Below are positions 49,138 through 56,930 of a stretch of 64,000 nucleotides of DNA, piece by piece. The translations under genes were made by a program, and so were the position numbers. The stretch is from CAMPJU01 sp036675265 (GTDB taxonomy: Bacteria > Pseudomonadota > Gammaproteobacteria > Xanthomonadales > Xanthomonadaceae). The stretch is from positions 62,001 through 126,000 of the forward strand of contig JAKFFJ010000073.1 of assembly GCA_036675265.1 (NCBI GenBank). The letters are read 5' to 3'. Positions within the stretch are counted from its first letter, which is position 1. Every line of letters starts with the position of its first letter. The notes under the pieces were generated by a model. It ran no database searches. It was not told the origin of the DNA and saw nothing but the letters and a program-made list of their open reading frames with translations.

Positions 49138-51390
49138 TCAGCGGACCGGCACGTCGTAGGCCACGCCGGGCGCGGGCTCGGGCTGGTAGGTGTAGTGCCA
49201 CCACTCCATCGGATAGTTGCGGAAGCCATGGCGCGCCATCGCCTCCACCAGCAGCGCACGGTTCGCGCGCTGCGCGCGGGTGGCTGCCGCCGAATCCGTG
49301 TTCGCCAATGGGTCGAAGAAGTCGAACGGCGTGCCCATGTCGAGCGGCGCGCAGGCCCCGGCGTTGCAGTCGAGCAGCGTGAGGTCGACGGTCGCCGCGC
49401 GGCTGTGCCCTGACACGGGCGCGATGTAGCCGTCCAGCAGGGCCGGCTTGTCCAGGCGCGGGTAATGGGCCGCCTTGCTGCCGGGCTCGTCGGGCGCCCC
49501 GACCCACGCCACGAAGCTGGCGACGGCGCGAATGGGCCGGTAGCAATCGAAGATCCGCAAGCGCTGCCCCTTCCCGCGCAGTTCGCGCTCGACGTCGGCA
49601 AGCGCCCGGGCGACGCGGGGCAGCAGCAGGCAGCGCGGCGCCTCGTAGCCCGGGACCGGCGCGCCGGTGAAGTTGTCGCTGCCGGCATAGCGGATGTCCA
49701 GGTCGATGTCCGGGACGAGCGTGGCGATGTCGACGAGCCCTGCCTCGGCGGCGGTCGCCGCCGGGGACACGCGCGGCGGCGGCGGCGGGCAGTCGCCCGT
49801 GCGCACGAATGCCAGGTCCTCGAAGTCGGAGCTGAAGTCCGCTTCCGGATCCAGCTTGGACATGGCCAGCGTCCGGCGCTGGCCCTGGCGCGCGAAGTCC
49901 ATCCAGGGTTCGACGCCGACGCTGTCGGCGTGCCAGTCGACCAGGTAGCGGCCGCCCACCCGCACCAGGTCGCCCGCAAGGAGCGGGGACTTGGCGACGC
50001 GGAAGCGGACCTGGCCGCCTTCCTCGCAAAGCGTCGCTTCGCCCAGCCAGGGGTCGCGCCAGGTGCCCAGCCATTCGGCGACGGCGGCGGGCACCGCGGC
50101 GACGCGTCCGGACGTGTCCGGGACCGGCGTGGCGTCCTCCGCCTCCGGCTCCGCGTCGAGGCGCGCGGCGTACTCGGCCACCGTCGCGTGCTCGTCCGGG
50201 GCCGTGAACTGCTTGAGCAGCACCTGGTCGAGCACGGTACGCGCCTGCCCCCCCTCGCCGTTGATCATCACCACGTAGCCGGACCGCAGGTCCGGCAGCA
50301 GGGTCATGACCGAATACATCCCGCCGAGCGTGCCGGTGTGCGACACGGTCCACTCGCCGTCCGCGTCGGCCAGGCGGAAGCCCAGCGCGTAGGCGTACAC
50401 ATGCGTGTCGTTCCAGTCCCTGCGGCGTTGCGGGAGCGGCATCGGGGTCACCGCCGACCACAGCAGCGCGCGCTGTTCCGGCCCGAGCCACGCGAGCTGT
50501 GCCGGCGTCGGCGCGAGCCACTGGCGCGCCCAGGCGAGCATGTCGTCGAGCGGGCACCGGATGCCTCCCGCCGCGGCGGACGCGATGGCCGGCACCACGG
50601 GCGGGTCGAGCCGGTACGCGACGTTGCGCTCGCCGTCGTGCCAGTGGGGCTGGGCGACACTGAGCGCGGTGCGGTCGAATTCCCCCACCCGGCAACCGTC
50701 CAGGCCCAGTGGTTCGAAGACCTCGCGACGCACCAGCGCCTCGTAGGGCGCCCCGCCCGCGGCGGCGGCGACTTCGCCGGCCACGACGTACAGCAGGTTG
50801 TCGTAGGCGTAGCCCGCGCGGAATCCGTAGGCCGGGACGATGTGCCGCAGCCCGCGGGTGATGTCCAACCGGGTGAAGTCGTTGGGCTCGGGCCACAGCA
50901 TCAGGTCGCCACCGCCCTCCGGCAGCCCGCTGTTGTGCACCAGCAGGTCGCGCACGGTCATGTGCGCGGTGACCCAGGGGTCGTGCATGGCGAAATGCGG
51001 CAGGTGGGCGACCACCGGGTCGTCCCACTGCAGCCGGCCGGCCTGCACGAGCCGCGCGAGCACGGTGGCGGTCATCGCCTTCGAATTGGAGGCGATCTTG
51101 AACAGGGTGTCCGGCCCGATCGGGTCGCCGGAGCCGGCGACCGTCTCGCCGATGGTCCGCACGTGCGCGACCTCGCCGTCGGCGATCACGCCCACCGCGA
51201 TGCCCGGCAGGTCGTAGCGTTCGACCGTGTCGTGGATCGCGGCGTCGATCCGGGCCACGTCCGGCTCGGCTGCGGGGATCGGCATCGCCACCACCAGCAG
51301 CGTCATTCCCGCGCAGGCGGGAATCCAGGCGCGCCGAAGCAACGCCGCCAGGACGCCGGATTCCCGCCTGCGCGGGAATGACTCATCCAT
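49138..51390 (-). CDS. Fusion of a serine beta-lactamase-fold domain with a VanX-type D-Ala-D-Ala dipeptidase
   Basis: A 750-residue exported protein. Residues 45-400 are a class C-type serine hydrolase with S101-N-S-K104, YDN in RAGYAYDNLLYVV and HTG in WTVSHTGTLGG. Residues from about 548 on are an M15D (VanX/DdpX) peptidase: SGHSRAATVDLTL supplies zinc ligands His662 and Asp669, and MEWWHYTY supplies catalytic Glu729 and His732. VanX enzymes split D-Ala-D-Ala. The N-terminal 30 residues are encoded by a palindromic repeat. The start overlaps the M19 peptidase stop by 8 bases. Confidence 0.85.
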   Translation of the reverse strand: MDESFPRRRESGVLAALLRRAWIPACAGMTLLVVAMPIPAAEPDVARIDAAIHDTVERYDLPGIAVGVIADGEVAHVRTIGETVAGSGDPIGPDTLFKIASNSKAMTATVLARLVQAGRLQWDDPVVAHLPHFAMHDPWVTAHMTVRDLLVHNSGLPEGGGDLMLWPEPNDFTRLDITRGLRHIVPAYGFRAGYAYDNLLYVVAGEVAAAAGGAPYEALVRREVFEPLGLDGCRVGEFDRTALSVAQPHWHDGERNVAYRLDPPVVPAIASAAAGGIRCPLDDMLAWARQWLAPTPAQLAWLGPEQRALLWSAVTPMPLPQRRRDWNDTHVYAYALGFRLADADGEWTVSHTGTLGGMYSVMTLLPDLRSGYVVMINGEGGQARTVLDQVLLKQFTAPDEHATVAEYAARLDAEPEAEDATPVPDTSGRVAAVPAAVAEWLGTWRDPWLGEATLCEEGGQVRFRVAKSPLLAGDLVRVGGRYLVDWHADSVGVEPWMDFARQGQRRTLAMSKLDPEADFSSDFEDLAFVRTGDCPPPPPRVSPAATAAEAGLVDIATLVPDIDLDIRYAGSDNFTGAPVPGYEAPRCLLLPRVARALADVERELRGKGQRLRIFDCYRPIRAVASFVAWVGAPDEPGSKAAHYPRLDKPALLDGYIAPVSGHSRAATVDLTLLDCNAGACAPLDMGTPFDFFDPLANTDSAAATRAQRANRALLVEAMARHGFRNYPMEWWHYTYQPEPAPGVAYDVPVR
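51302..51382. repeat. Palindromic repeat (family C), 25-bp perfect arms, in the fusion-gene signal region
   Basis: The arms 51302-51326 and 51358-51382 are perfect reverse complements; the arm begins GTCATTCCCGCGCAGGCGGG. The spacer is 31 bases. It encodes SFPRRRES...WIPACAGMT at the start of the fusion protein. A second copy lies at 52530-52598. Confidence 0.88.
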
Positions 51391-52612
51391 TGTCGGCGAC
51401 CTCTTCCGCCTGGCGCCACGCGCGCAGCAGGTTGCCGCCCCACAGCTTCGCGACGTCGGCCTCGTCGAAGCCCCGCGCGCGCAGCGCCTCGGTGACGTTC
51501 GCCGTCTCGGACGCATCCGACCAGCCGGTCACCTGTCCGCCGCCGTCGAAATCCGAGGCGATGCCTACGTGGTCGATCCCGGCGACCTCGACCATGTGTG
51601 CGATGTGGTCGACGTATTCCGCGAGCGTTGCCATCGGGAACGCCGTTTCGATCCTGCGCATGCCCTCCACCGCCGCCGGCAGCGCGCCGTGCAGCACGCT
51701 GTCGAAGGCCTCCGCACCCGCCGCGGCGGCAACGCTCGCCTGCAGCTCGGCCTCCGCGGCGGCCCGTGCCGGGTCGGACTTCACGAACTCGCGGTACGCG
51801 ACGGCCTGCACCACCCCGCCCTGCCCCGCGATGGCCCGCAGCAGGTCGTCGGACAGGTTGCGCGGGTGGTCCACCAGTGCGCGTGCCGACGAGTGCGACG
51901 CGATGATCGGCGCCGCCGACACGTCCAGCACGTCGCGCACGCAGGCGTCCGACGCATGGGAGACGTCCACCAGCATCCCCAGCGCGTTCGCGCGGTGCAC
52001 CACGGAACGGCCGAACCCGCTGAGGCCGCGATCGCCCGCCGGCTCGTCGCCGAACTCCGGCCGTGCGCCCGAGCTGGTGCAGATCGCGTTGTGGCCGGTG
52101 TGGGTGAGGCCGAGGTAGCGGGCGCCGCGTGCGTATGCGGCGTCGAGCAGGTCGAGCCGTCGCCCCAGCGAATACCCGTTCTCGATCCCGATCATCGCCG
52201 ACAGCACGCCGGCGTCGTGGTTGGCAATGACCTCGTCCGGGGTGGTGGCCAGCCGGATGCGATCCGGGTAGCGCTCGAGCATCAGCTCGATCGCCGAGTA
52301 CTTCTGCTCCGCGGTCGCCACCGCCGTCGCGTAGCCGTCGGCGGTCAGCGGTCCCTGTTCCACGTAGATGACGAAGAACGCCGCGTCCAGGCCGCCGCGC
52401 TCCATCTTGCCGAGGTCGACGCGCAGCGGCGTGTCCGTGCCCACGTCGAACCGCGCCTCGCGCATGTACGTGTCCGGGATGTCGACGTGCGTGTCGATCG
52501 TCAACGGCTCGTGGGCGAAGGCAACGGCCGTCATTCCCGCGCAGGCGGGGATCCACCAGACGGAGCGCAGCCTTGATTCCGGCCTGCGCGGGAATGACGT
52601 CGTGTGCTTCAT
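51383..52612 (-). CDS. Membrane dipeptidase (renal dipeptidase-like, peptidase M19)
   Basis: Zinc dipeptidase of 409 residues that cleaves dipeptides, including L-D and some D-amino acid dipeptides. Metal ligands are visible in IDTHVDIPDTY (H-x-D), AMIGIENGYSLG (Glu), and IIASHSSARALVDHPRN (His), with GIASDFDGGG near the end. The N-terminus MKHTTSFPRRPESRLRSVWW and the rest of the signal-like region to AFAHEP come from a palindromic repeat. GGGAGG stands just before the ATG, which overlaps the lysA stop by 4 bases. Confidence 0.9.
   Translation of the reverse strand: MKHTTSFPRRPESRLRSVWWIPACAGMTAVAFAHEPLTIDTHVDIPDTYMREARFDVGTDTPLRVDLGKMERGGLDAAFFVIYVEQGPLTADGYATAVATAEQKYSAIELMLERYPDRIRLATTPDEVIANHDAGVLSAMIGIENGYSLGRRLDLLDAAYARGARYLGLTHTGHNAICTSSGARPEFGDEPAGDRGLSGFGRSVVHRANALGMLVDVSHASDACVRDVLDVSAAPIIASHSSARALVDHPRNLSDDLLRAIAGQGGVVQAVAYREFVKSDPARAAAEAELQASVAAAAGAEAFDSVLHGALPAAVEGMRRIETAFPMATLAEYVDHIAHMVEVAGIDHVGIASDFDGGGQVTGWSDASETANVTEALRARGFDEADVAKLWGGNLLRAWRQAEEVADNG
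52530..52598. repeat. Palindromic repeat (family C), second copy, in the M19 signal region
   Basis: Arms 52530-52554 and 52574-52598 are reverse complements at 22 of 25 positions around a 19-base spacer. It encodes SFPRRPES and WIPACAGMT in the M19 peptidase N-terminus. It shares GTCATTCCCGCGCAGGCGGG with the copy at 51302. Confidence 0.85.
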
Positions 52613-53856
52613 GGTGCCTCCCAGTCGGTTGCGGGCCGCTCGCCGGCGATCATCTCATCGAAGGTTTGCCGGCGACGCACCACGGCGTACCGGCCCCGGT
52701 CCAGCAGGATCTCGGCCGCGAGCGGCCTGGAGTTGTAGGTCGACGCCATGGACGCGCCGTACGCACCGGTGTTGCGTACCACCAGCAGGTCCTCCGCCTC
52801 GCATCCGGGCAACTCGCGGCCGAGCGCGAATGTGTCGCCGGTCTCGCAGACCGGCCCGACCACGTCGTAGCGGTGCAACGGGCGCGCCGTGTCGTGCAGT
52901 GGCACCATCTCGTGCCAAGCGTCGTACAGCGACGGCCGCAAGAGGTCGTTCATGGCCGCGTCCAGCACCAGGAAGTCGCGCGCTTCGCCGTGCTTGACCC
53001 GGACGACGCGCGTGACCAGCACACCGGCCTCCGCGACCAGCCAGCGTCCCGGCTCCAGCAGCAGCCGGCCCTCGAAGCCCGCCAGGGCGTGGCGGATGGC
53101 GTCCACGTACTCGCGCGCGTGCAGGGTCCGTTCCTGGTCGGGCCGGTACGCCACGCCCAGTCCGCCACCGACGTCGATGCTGTCGATCGCGTGCCCGGCC
53201 AGCAGCAATTCGCGCCAGAACGCCGCCAGGCGCTGCAGTGCCAGGCGCAGCGGCTGCATCGACAGGATCTGCGAGCCGATGTGCATGTGCAGGCCGTCCA
53301 GGCGCACGTCCGGAACCTGGTCCTTCCCGGCGAACCACCGGCGCGCCTCGGACAGGCTGACGCCGAACTTGTTCTCGGCCTTGCCGGTGGAGATCTTGGC
53401 GTGCGTGCCGGCGTCGACGTCCGGGTTGATGCGCACCGCCGCATGTGCGGGGCGACCCCGCCCCGCGGCACAGGCCTGGAGCCGCAGCAGTTCGTCGTGC
53501 GACTCCACGTTGAACCGCGCGATGCCGGCATCCAGCGCGTCGACGATCTCCGCGTCGGTCTTGCCCACGCCCGAAAACACGATGCGCGCGGGCGGGATTC
53601 CCGCGCGCAGGGCGCGACGCATCTCCCCGGCCGAGACGATGTCCGCGCCCAGGCCGGCCTCGGCCATCAGGCCGATGACCGCCCCGTTCGGGTTCGCCTT
53701 GACCGCGTAGCACGGCAACGCGTCCAGCCCGTGCAGCGCGGCCTGCAACTCGGCGATGCGCGACCGGATCGCGCCGGCCGAATACGCATGGAAGGGCGTC
53801 GGCACGCGCGCGGCCAGGGCGCGCAGGTCGACGCCGTCGATGACTGCAGGTTGCAC
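52609..53856 (-). CDS. lysA: Diaminopimelate decarboxylase LysA (stand-alone)
   Basis: PLP enzyme converting meso-diaminopimelate to lysine, 415 residues. The PLP Lys53 lies in LPCYAVKANPN, with LHMHIGSQILSM, the Gly-rich DVGGGLGVAYRP, LLEPGRWLV and PVCETGDTFALG motifs. Start GTG at 53854-53856 with GGGAG right before it, immediately after the terminator T run of the receptor gene. Xanthomonas/Xylella genomes are known for an aspartokinase-LysA fusion, so a single-domain copy among peptidases may be catabolic. This last point is inference. Confidence 0.92.
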   Translation of the reverse strand: MQPAVIDGVDLRALAARVPTPFHAYSAGAIRSRIAELQAALHGLDALPCYAVKANPNGAVIGLMAEAGLGADIVSAGEMRRALRAGIPPARIVFSGVGKTDAEIVDALDAGIARFNVESHDELLRLQACAAGRGRPAHAAVRINPDVDAGTHAKISTGKAENKFGVSLSEARRWFAGKDQVPDVRLDGLHMHIGSQILSMQPLRLALQRLAAFWRELLLAGHAIDSIDVGGGLGVAYRPDQERTLHAREYVDAIRHALAGFEGRLLLEPGRWLVAEAGVLVTRVVRVKHGEARDFLVLDAAMNDLLRPSLYDAWHEMVPLHDTARPLHRYDVVGPVCETGDTFALGRELPGCEAEDLLVVRNTGAYGASMASTYNSRPLAAEILLDRGRYAVVRRRQTFDEMIAGERPATDWEAP

Positions 53857-53865
53857 GGAACTCCC

Positions 53866-53896
53866 AAAAAAAAGAGGCGGCCCGCGAGGGGCCGCC
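53866..53896 (-). terminator. Intrinsic terminator of the TonB receptor unit
   Basis: GGCGGCCC (53876-53883) and GGGCCGCC (53889-53896) form an 8-bp stem with a 5-base loop, followed on the minus strand by CTC and eight T residues. lysA begins 10 bases later, so downstream genes need read-through or a promoter overlapping the hairpin. Confidence 0.88.
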
Positions 53897-53912
53897 AAGG
53901 GGGTGCTGCCGA

Positions 53913-56900
53913 TCAGAAGTTGTAGGTCACGACCAGTTGCATGTAGCGCGGGGACTGCCAGCGGCGCGCCTGCCCGAAGTACGGCATCTGGTTGCCCGGG
54001 GTGCTCTCGTAGCGCGAGTGCACGTTGACCGCCGCTTGCCGGTCCAGCAGGTTGTAGACGGAGAACCGGGCGCTCAGGTCGATCGCGTCGGACGGGTACG
54101 TCCAGGTCACGCTCGCGCTCAGGTCGTGCACCCACGGCATGCGGCCGAAGGCGCCGCGCGGGGTGTACTCCAGGACGCGCTCGTCCCAGTTGCCGGTGCA
54201 GTTGGCCACGCAGAGCCACCCCGAGCCGCCGCCGCTGAACTCGCTGGGGCCGCCTGCGCTGCGGTTGTCGTTCGGCCACCGGACACCAAAGGCGGTGATC
54301 GGGCCGCCGGAGATGCCCGCGTACGTCGCACCGACGCTCCACATCTCGTTGAACTTGTAGCTGCCGCGCAGCTTGATCTGGTGGCGATGGTCGTTGAACA
54401 GGACGCCGTAGCGCTCGTTCACCGCCGGGTGGTCGTAGAACTGCACCAGGTTGGTGTCGGCGTAGCCGGCGTCGGAGTTGACCGGGCCCTCGATGTTGCC
54501 CTCGCTCTTGGACCAGACGTAGCTGGCGTTGAACGCCCACTTGTCGTCCCATGCGCGGTCGAGCTGGACCTCGACGGCCTTGTAGGTGCGCTTGGGCTTC
54601 TTGTAACCCATGATCAGGCCGCTGCCGAGCGCGCGGTAGCCGTCCTTCGAACTGTCGAAGGTCACCCAGTCCTCGGTATCGGGGCACCACAGCGTGGTGG
54701 TCTCGCCGGGGTTCATGATCGGCCAGTCGCCGGAGTACCACGGGCAGCCCTCGACGTGGTTGATGCGGACGTCCTCGATCGCGCGCGTCACCTTGCGGTA
54801 GGTCGCGTTCACGCCCCACGACCAGGCACTGTCGATCGCCTGCTGGAAGCCCAGGATGTACTCGTCCTGGAACACCTGCTTGAGGTTCCTGGCGACGGCG
54901 GTGCGCATGTCGTCGGGCGGCGGCGCGTTGCCGTCGGTGTTGACCGCGCCGAGCTGCGGGCCGAGGTTGGGCAAGTAGTAGGTGTTGCCGGACGGGTCGG
55001 TGTGCTGGGTCCAGCCGTCCAGGACGTAATAGGTGTGCTCGTCCGTGGTGCCGCCGCCGAAGTAGTCCGTCAACTTGTTCGTCAGCGGGATGTAGTAGCG
55101 GCCGGCGTTGCCGAAGAGCTTCATCGTGCCGTCGCCCTTCATGTCCCAGCTGAAGCCGACGCGCGGCGAGATCATGTCGCCGAAATCAGCCTCGGCGAAC
55201 GTCGCGCCCCCGGCCAGCGTGTTGTGGAACTTGTCCGCGCGCAGGCCAAGCTGCAGCAGCAGGTTGTCCGTGACGCTCCAGTTGTCCTCGATGTAGACCG
55301 CCTCGGCCTCCGTGGAGACCGGCGCGCCGGTGATGTAGCGACGGGCGTCGACGATGGCGGTTACGCCCGCGGGCACTGTCGCGCCATTGGGGAGGGTGCT
55401 GCCGGCCTCCTCGTCGACGACGGTGTATGCGATGCCGTCGCCCGGATTCACCACTGAGCTGGTGGAGTCCATCACTTCGCGGTCCCAGCCGAAGCGCAGC
55501 AGGTGGTCGCCCAGCGTCCACTCGAAGTCGAGGCGGGTCGCCTCGCGCTCGTCGTAGCGACTGCTGACGCGGGAGTTCGTCGGGTGGCAGCCCACGTCGC
55601 CCGGCAGCGCCCCGGTGTACTGGCTGGTGAAGACCTGGCTGCATTCGCCGTCGAGCGTGCTGCCGCCCAGCGCGCTTCGCTCGTTGATGCCGTACAGCGC
55701 CTTGGCGACGAAGTTGTCGGCCAGGTGGCCCGTGTAGGTCACCGACCAGCTGTCGCCGCCGGACCCGGAGTAGCTTTCGGCGCCGGGATCCCCGAAGTCG
55801 TCGGTCGCCCAGTCGTAGTTGTCGTAGCTCGTGGTGATCGACTCTGCCTCGTCGGAGAAGGCCAGGAACTCCAGGAGGTGGTCGTCGCTGAGCTGCCAGT
55901 CGATCTTGCCGCCCCAGAAGTCGTTGTCGCTGCGCGTCTTCCACGCCGCGTCGTCGGCGGCGGTGTCGAGGTCGCCCTGGTCCTTGTCCTCCGAATCCAG
56001 GTCGCGCTGCTCGTACATCGCGAAGAAGAACAGGCGGTCGCGGATCATCGGGCCGGACGCCCACACGTTGTACTTGTAGAAAGCGCCCTCGTCCCGGCTC
56101 GTGCGGTCGATGTCCGTCAGCGTCCCGTCGTCATAGAAGTGGTCCTCGCGCTCGGATACCCAGGACTCGGGTTCCAGCGTGACCGAGGCACCGCCCTCGA
56201 ACTCGTTGCCGCCCGAGCGGGTGATGGCGTTGATGACGCCGCCCGTGCTTCGGCCGAACTCGGCGGAGTAGCCGCCGGTCTTGACCTGGAACTCCTCGTA
56301 GAACGCGAACGGGACGGTGGAGAAGCCCTGCCGCCGGTAGGGGTCGGTGACGTTCAGGCCGTTGATGTAGGCGACGTTCTCCGCGACTGACGAGCCGCCG
56401 AACGACAGGCCGCCGAAGGTCGCGCCGGACGCGACGACGCCCGGAGCCAGCACCGCGACGGAGCCGACCGTGGAATCGACCGGCAGGCGGGCGAGCTCCT
56501 CGCGGGTGACGTTGGTGGCCGACTCGGTCGAGCGCACGTCGACGCGGTTGATGATGCGGCTGCCGATGACCTGGATGCCGCCCAGGTTCGTGACCGCGCC
56601 GCCGCTGCCGAGGTCCACCGAGGCGGTCCCGCCCAGCGGGACCGCGACGATGACGGGTTCGCCGACTCCGGCGCCATCCCGCATCACCTGCAACGAGTAG
56701 TCGCCGGGCGGCAATTGCGCGAGGCGGTACGAGCCGTCGGCATCGACGGTGACCGAGCGCGTCAGCCCGGTGTTGGTGTTGACGACGACGACCTGGTCCC
56801 CCGCGGGGGCATGGCCGGCCACGGCGCCGGTGGCGCTCTGCGCGAGCACCGGCGCGGCGAGCGAGGAGAGGCAAAGCCCCATCGCGATGCAGAGAGCGGA

Positions 56901-56930
56901 CTTGCGCAAGGTTTTGGTCCGGCTGGTCAT
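53913..56930 (-). CDS. TonB-dependent outer-membrane receptor with a carboxypeptidase-regulatory-like domain
   Basis: A 1005-residue Oar-like receptor. Signal peptide (LCLSSLAAPVLAQ cleavage region), then a CarboxypepD_reg-like beta domain at about 35-95 (TVDADGSYRLAQLPPGDYSL), a plug at about 115-235 (GGIQVIGSRI, GGYSAEFGRSTGGVINAITR) and a long beta-barrel ending in aromatic Phe (LVVTYNF), the outer-membrane insertion signal. Substrate cannot be read directly; neighbours suggest peptides. Its ATG overlaps the transglutaminase-like gene by 4 bases. Confidence 0.92.
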   Translation of the reverse strand: MTSRTKTLRKSALCIAMGLCLSSLAAPVLAQSATGAVAGHAPAGDQVVVVNTNTGLTRSVTVDADGSYRLAQLPPGDYSLQVMRDGAGVGEPVIVAVPLGGTASVDLGSGGAVTNLGGIQVIGSRIINRVDVRSTESATNVTREELARLPVDSTVGSVAVLAPGVVASGATFGGLSFGGSSVAENVAYINGLNVTDPYRRQGFSTVPFAFYEEFQVKTGGYSAEFGRSTGGVINAITRSGGNEFEGGASVTLEPESWVSEREDHFYDDGTLTDIDRTSRDEGAFYKYNVWASGPMIRDRLFFFAMYEQRDLDSEDKDQGDLDTAADDAAWKTRSDNDFWGGKIDWQLSDDHLLEFLAFSDEAESITTSYDNYDWATDDFGDPGAESYSGSGGDSWSVTYTGHLADNFVAKALYGINERSALGGSTLDGECSQVFTSQYTGALPGDVGCHPTNSRVSSRYDEREATRLDFEWTLGDHLLRFGWDREVMDSTSSVVNPGDGIAYTVVDEEAGSTLPNGATVPAGVTAIVDARRYITGAPVSTEAEAVYIEDNWSVTDNLLLQLGLRADKFHNTLAGGATFAEADFGDMISPRVGFSWDMKGDGTMKLFGNAGRYYIPLTNKLTDYFGGGTTDEHTYYVLDGWTQHTDPSGNTYYLPNLGPQLGAVNTDGNAPPPDDMRTAVARNLKQVFQDEYILGFQQAIDSAWSWGVNATYRKVTRAIEDVRINHVEGCPWYSGDWPIMNPGETTTLWCPDTEDWVTFDSSKDGYRALGSGLIMGYKKPKRTYKAVEVQLDRAWDDKWAFNASYVWSKSEGNIEGPVNSDAGYADTNLVQFYDHPAVNERYGVLFNDHRHQIKLRGSYKFNEMWSVGATYAGISGGPITAFGVRWPNDNRSAGGPSEFSGGGSGWLCVANCTGNWDERVLEYTPRGAFGRMPWVHDLSASVTWTYPSDAIDLSARFSVYNLLDRQAAVNVHSRYESTPGNQMPYFGQARRWQSPRYMQLVVTYNF

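Noticed and set aside
48074..51390. The two beta-lactamase-fold proteins as an antibiotic resistance island
   Set aside because: The motifs fit the wide serine hydrolase/DD-peptidase group (HSG and HTG in place of KTG), and neighbours point to peptide metabolism; no resistance regulator or mobile element is present.
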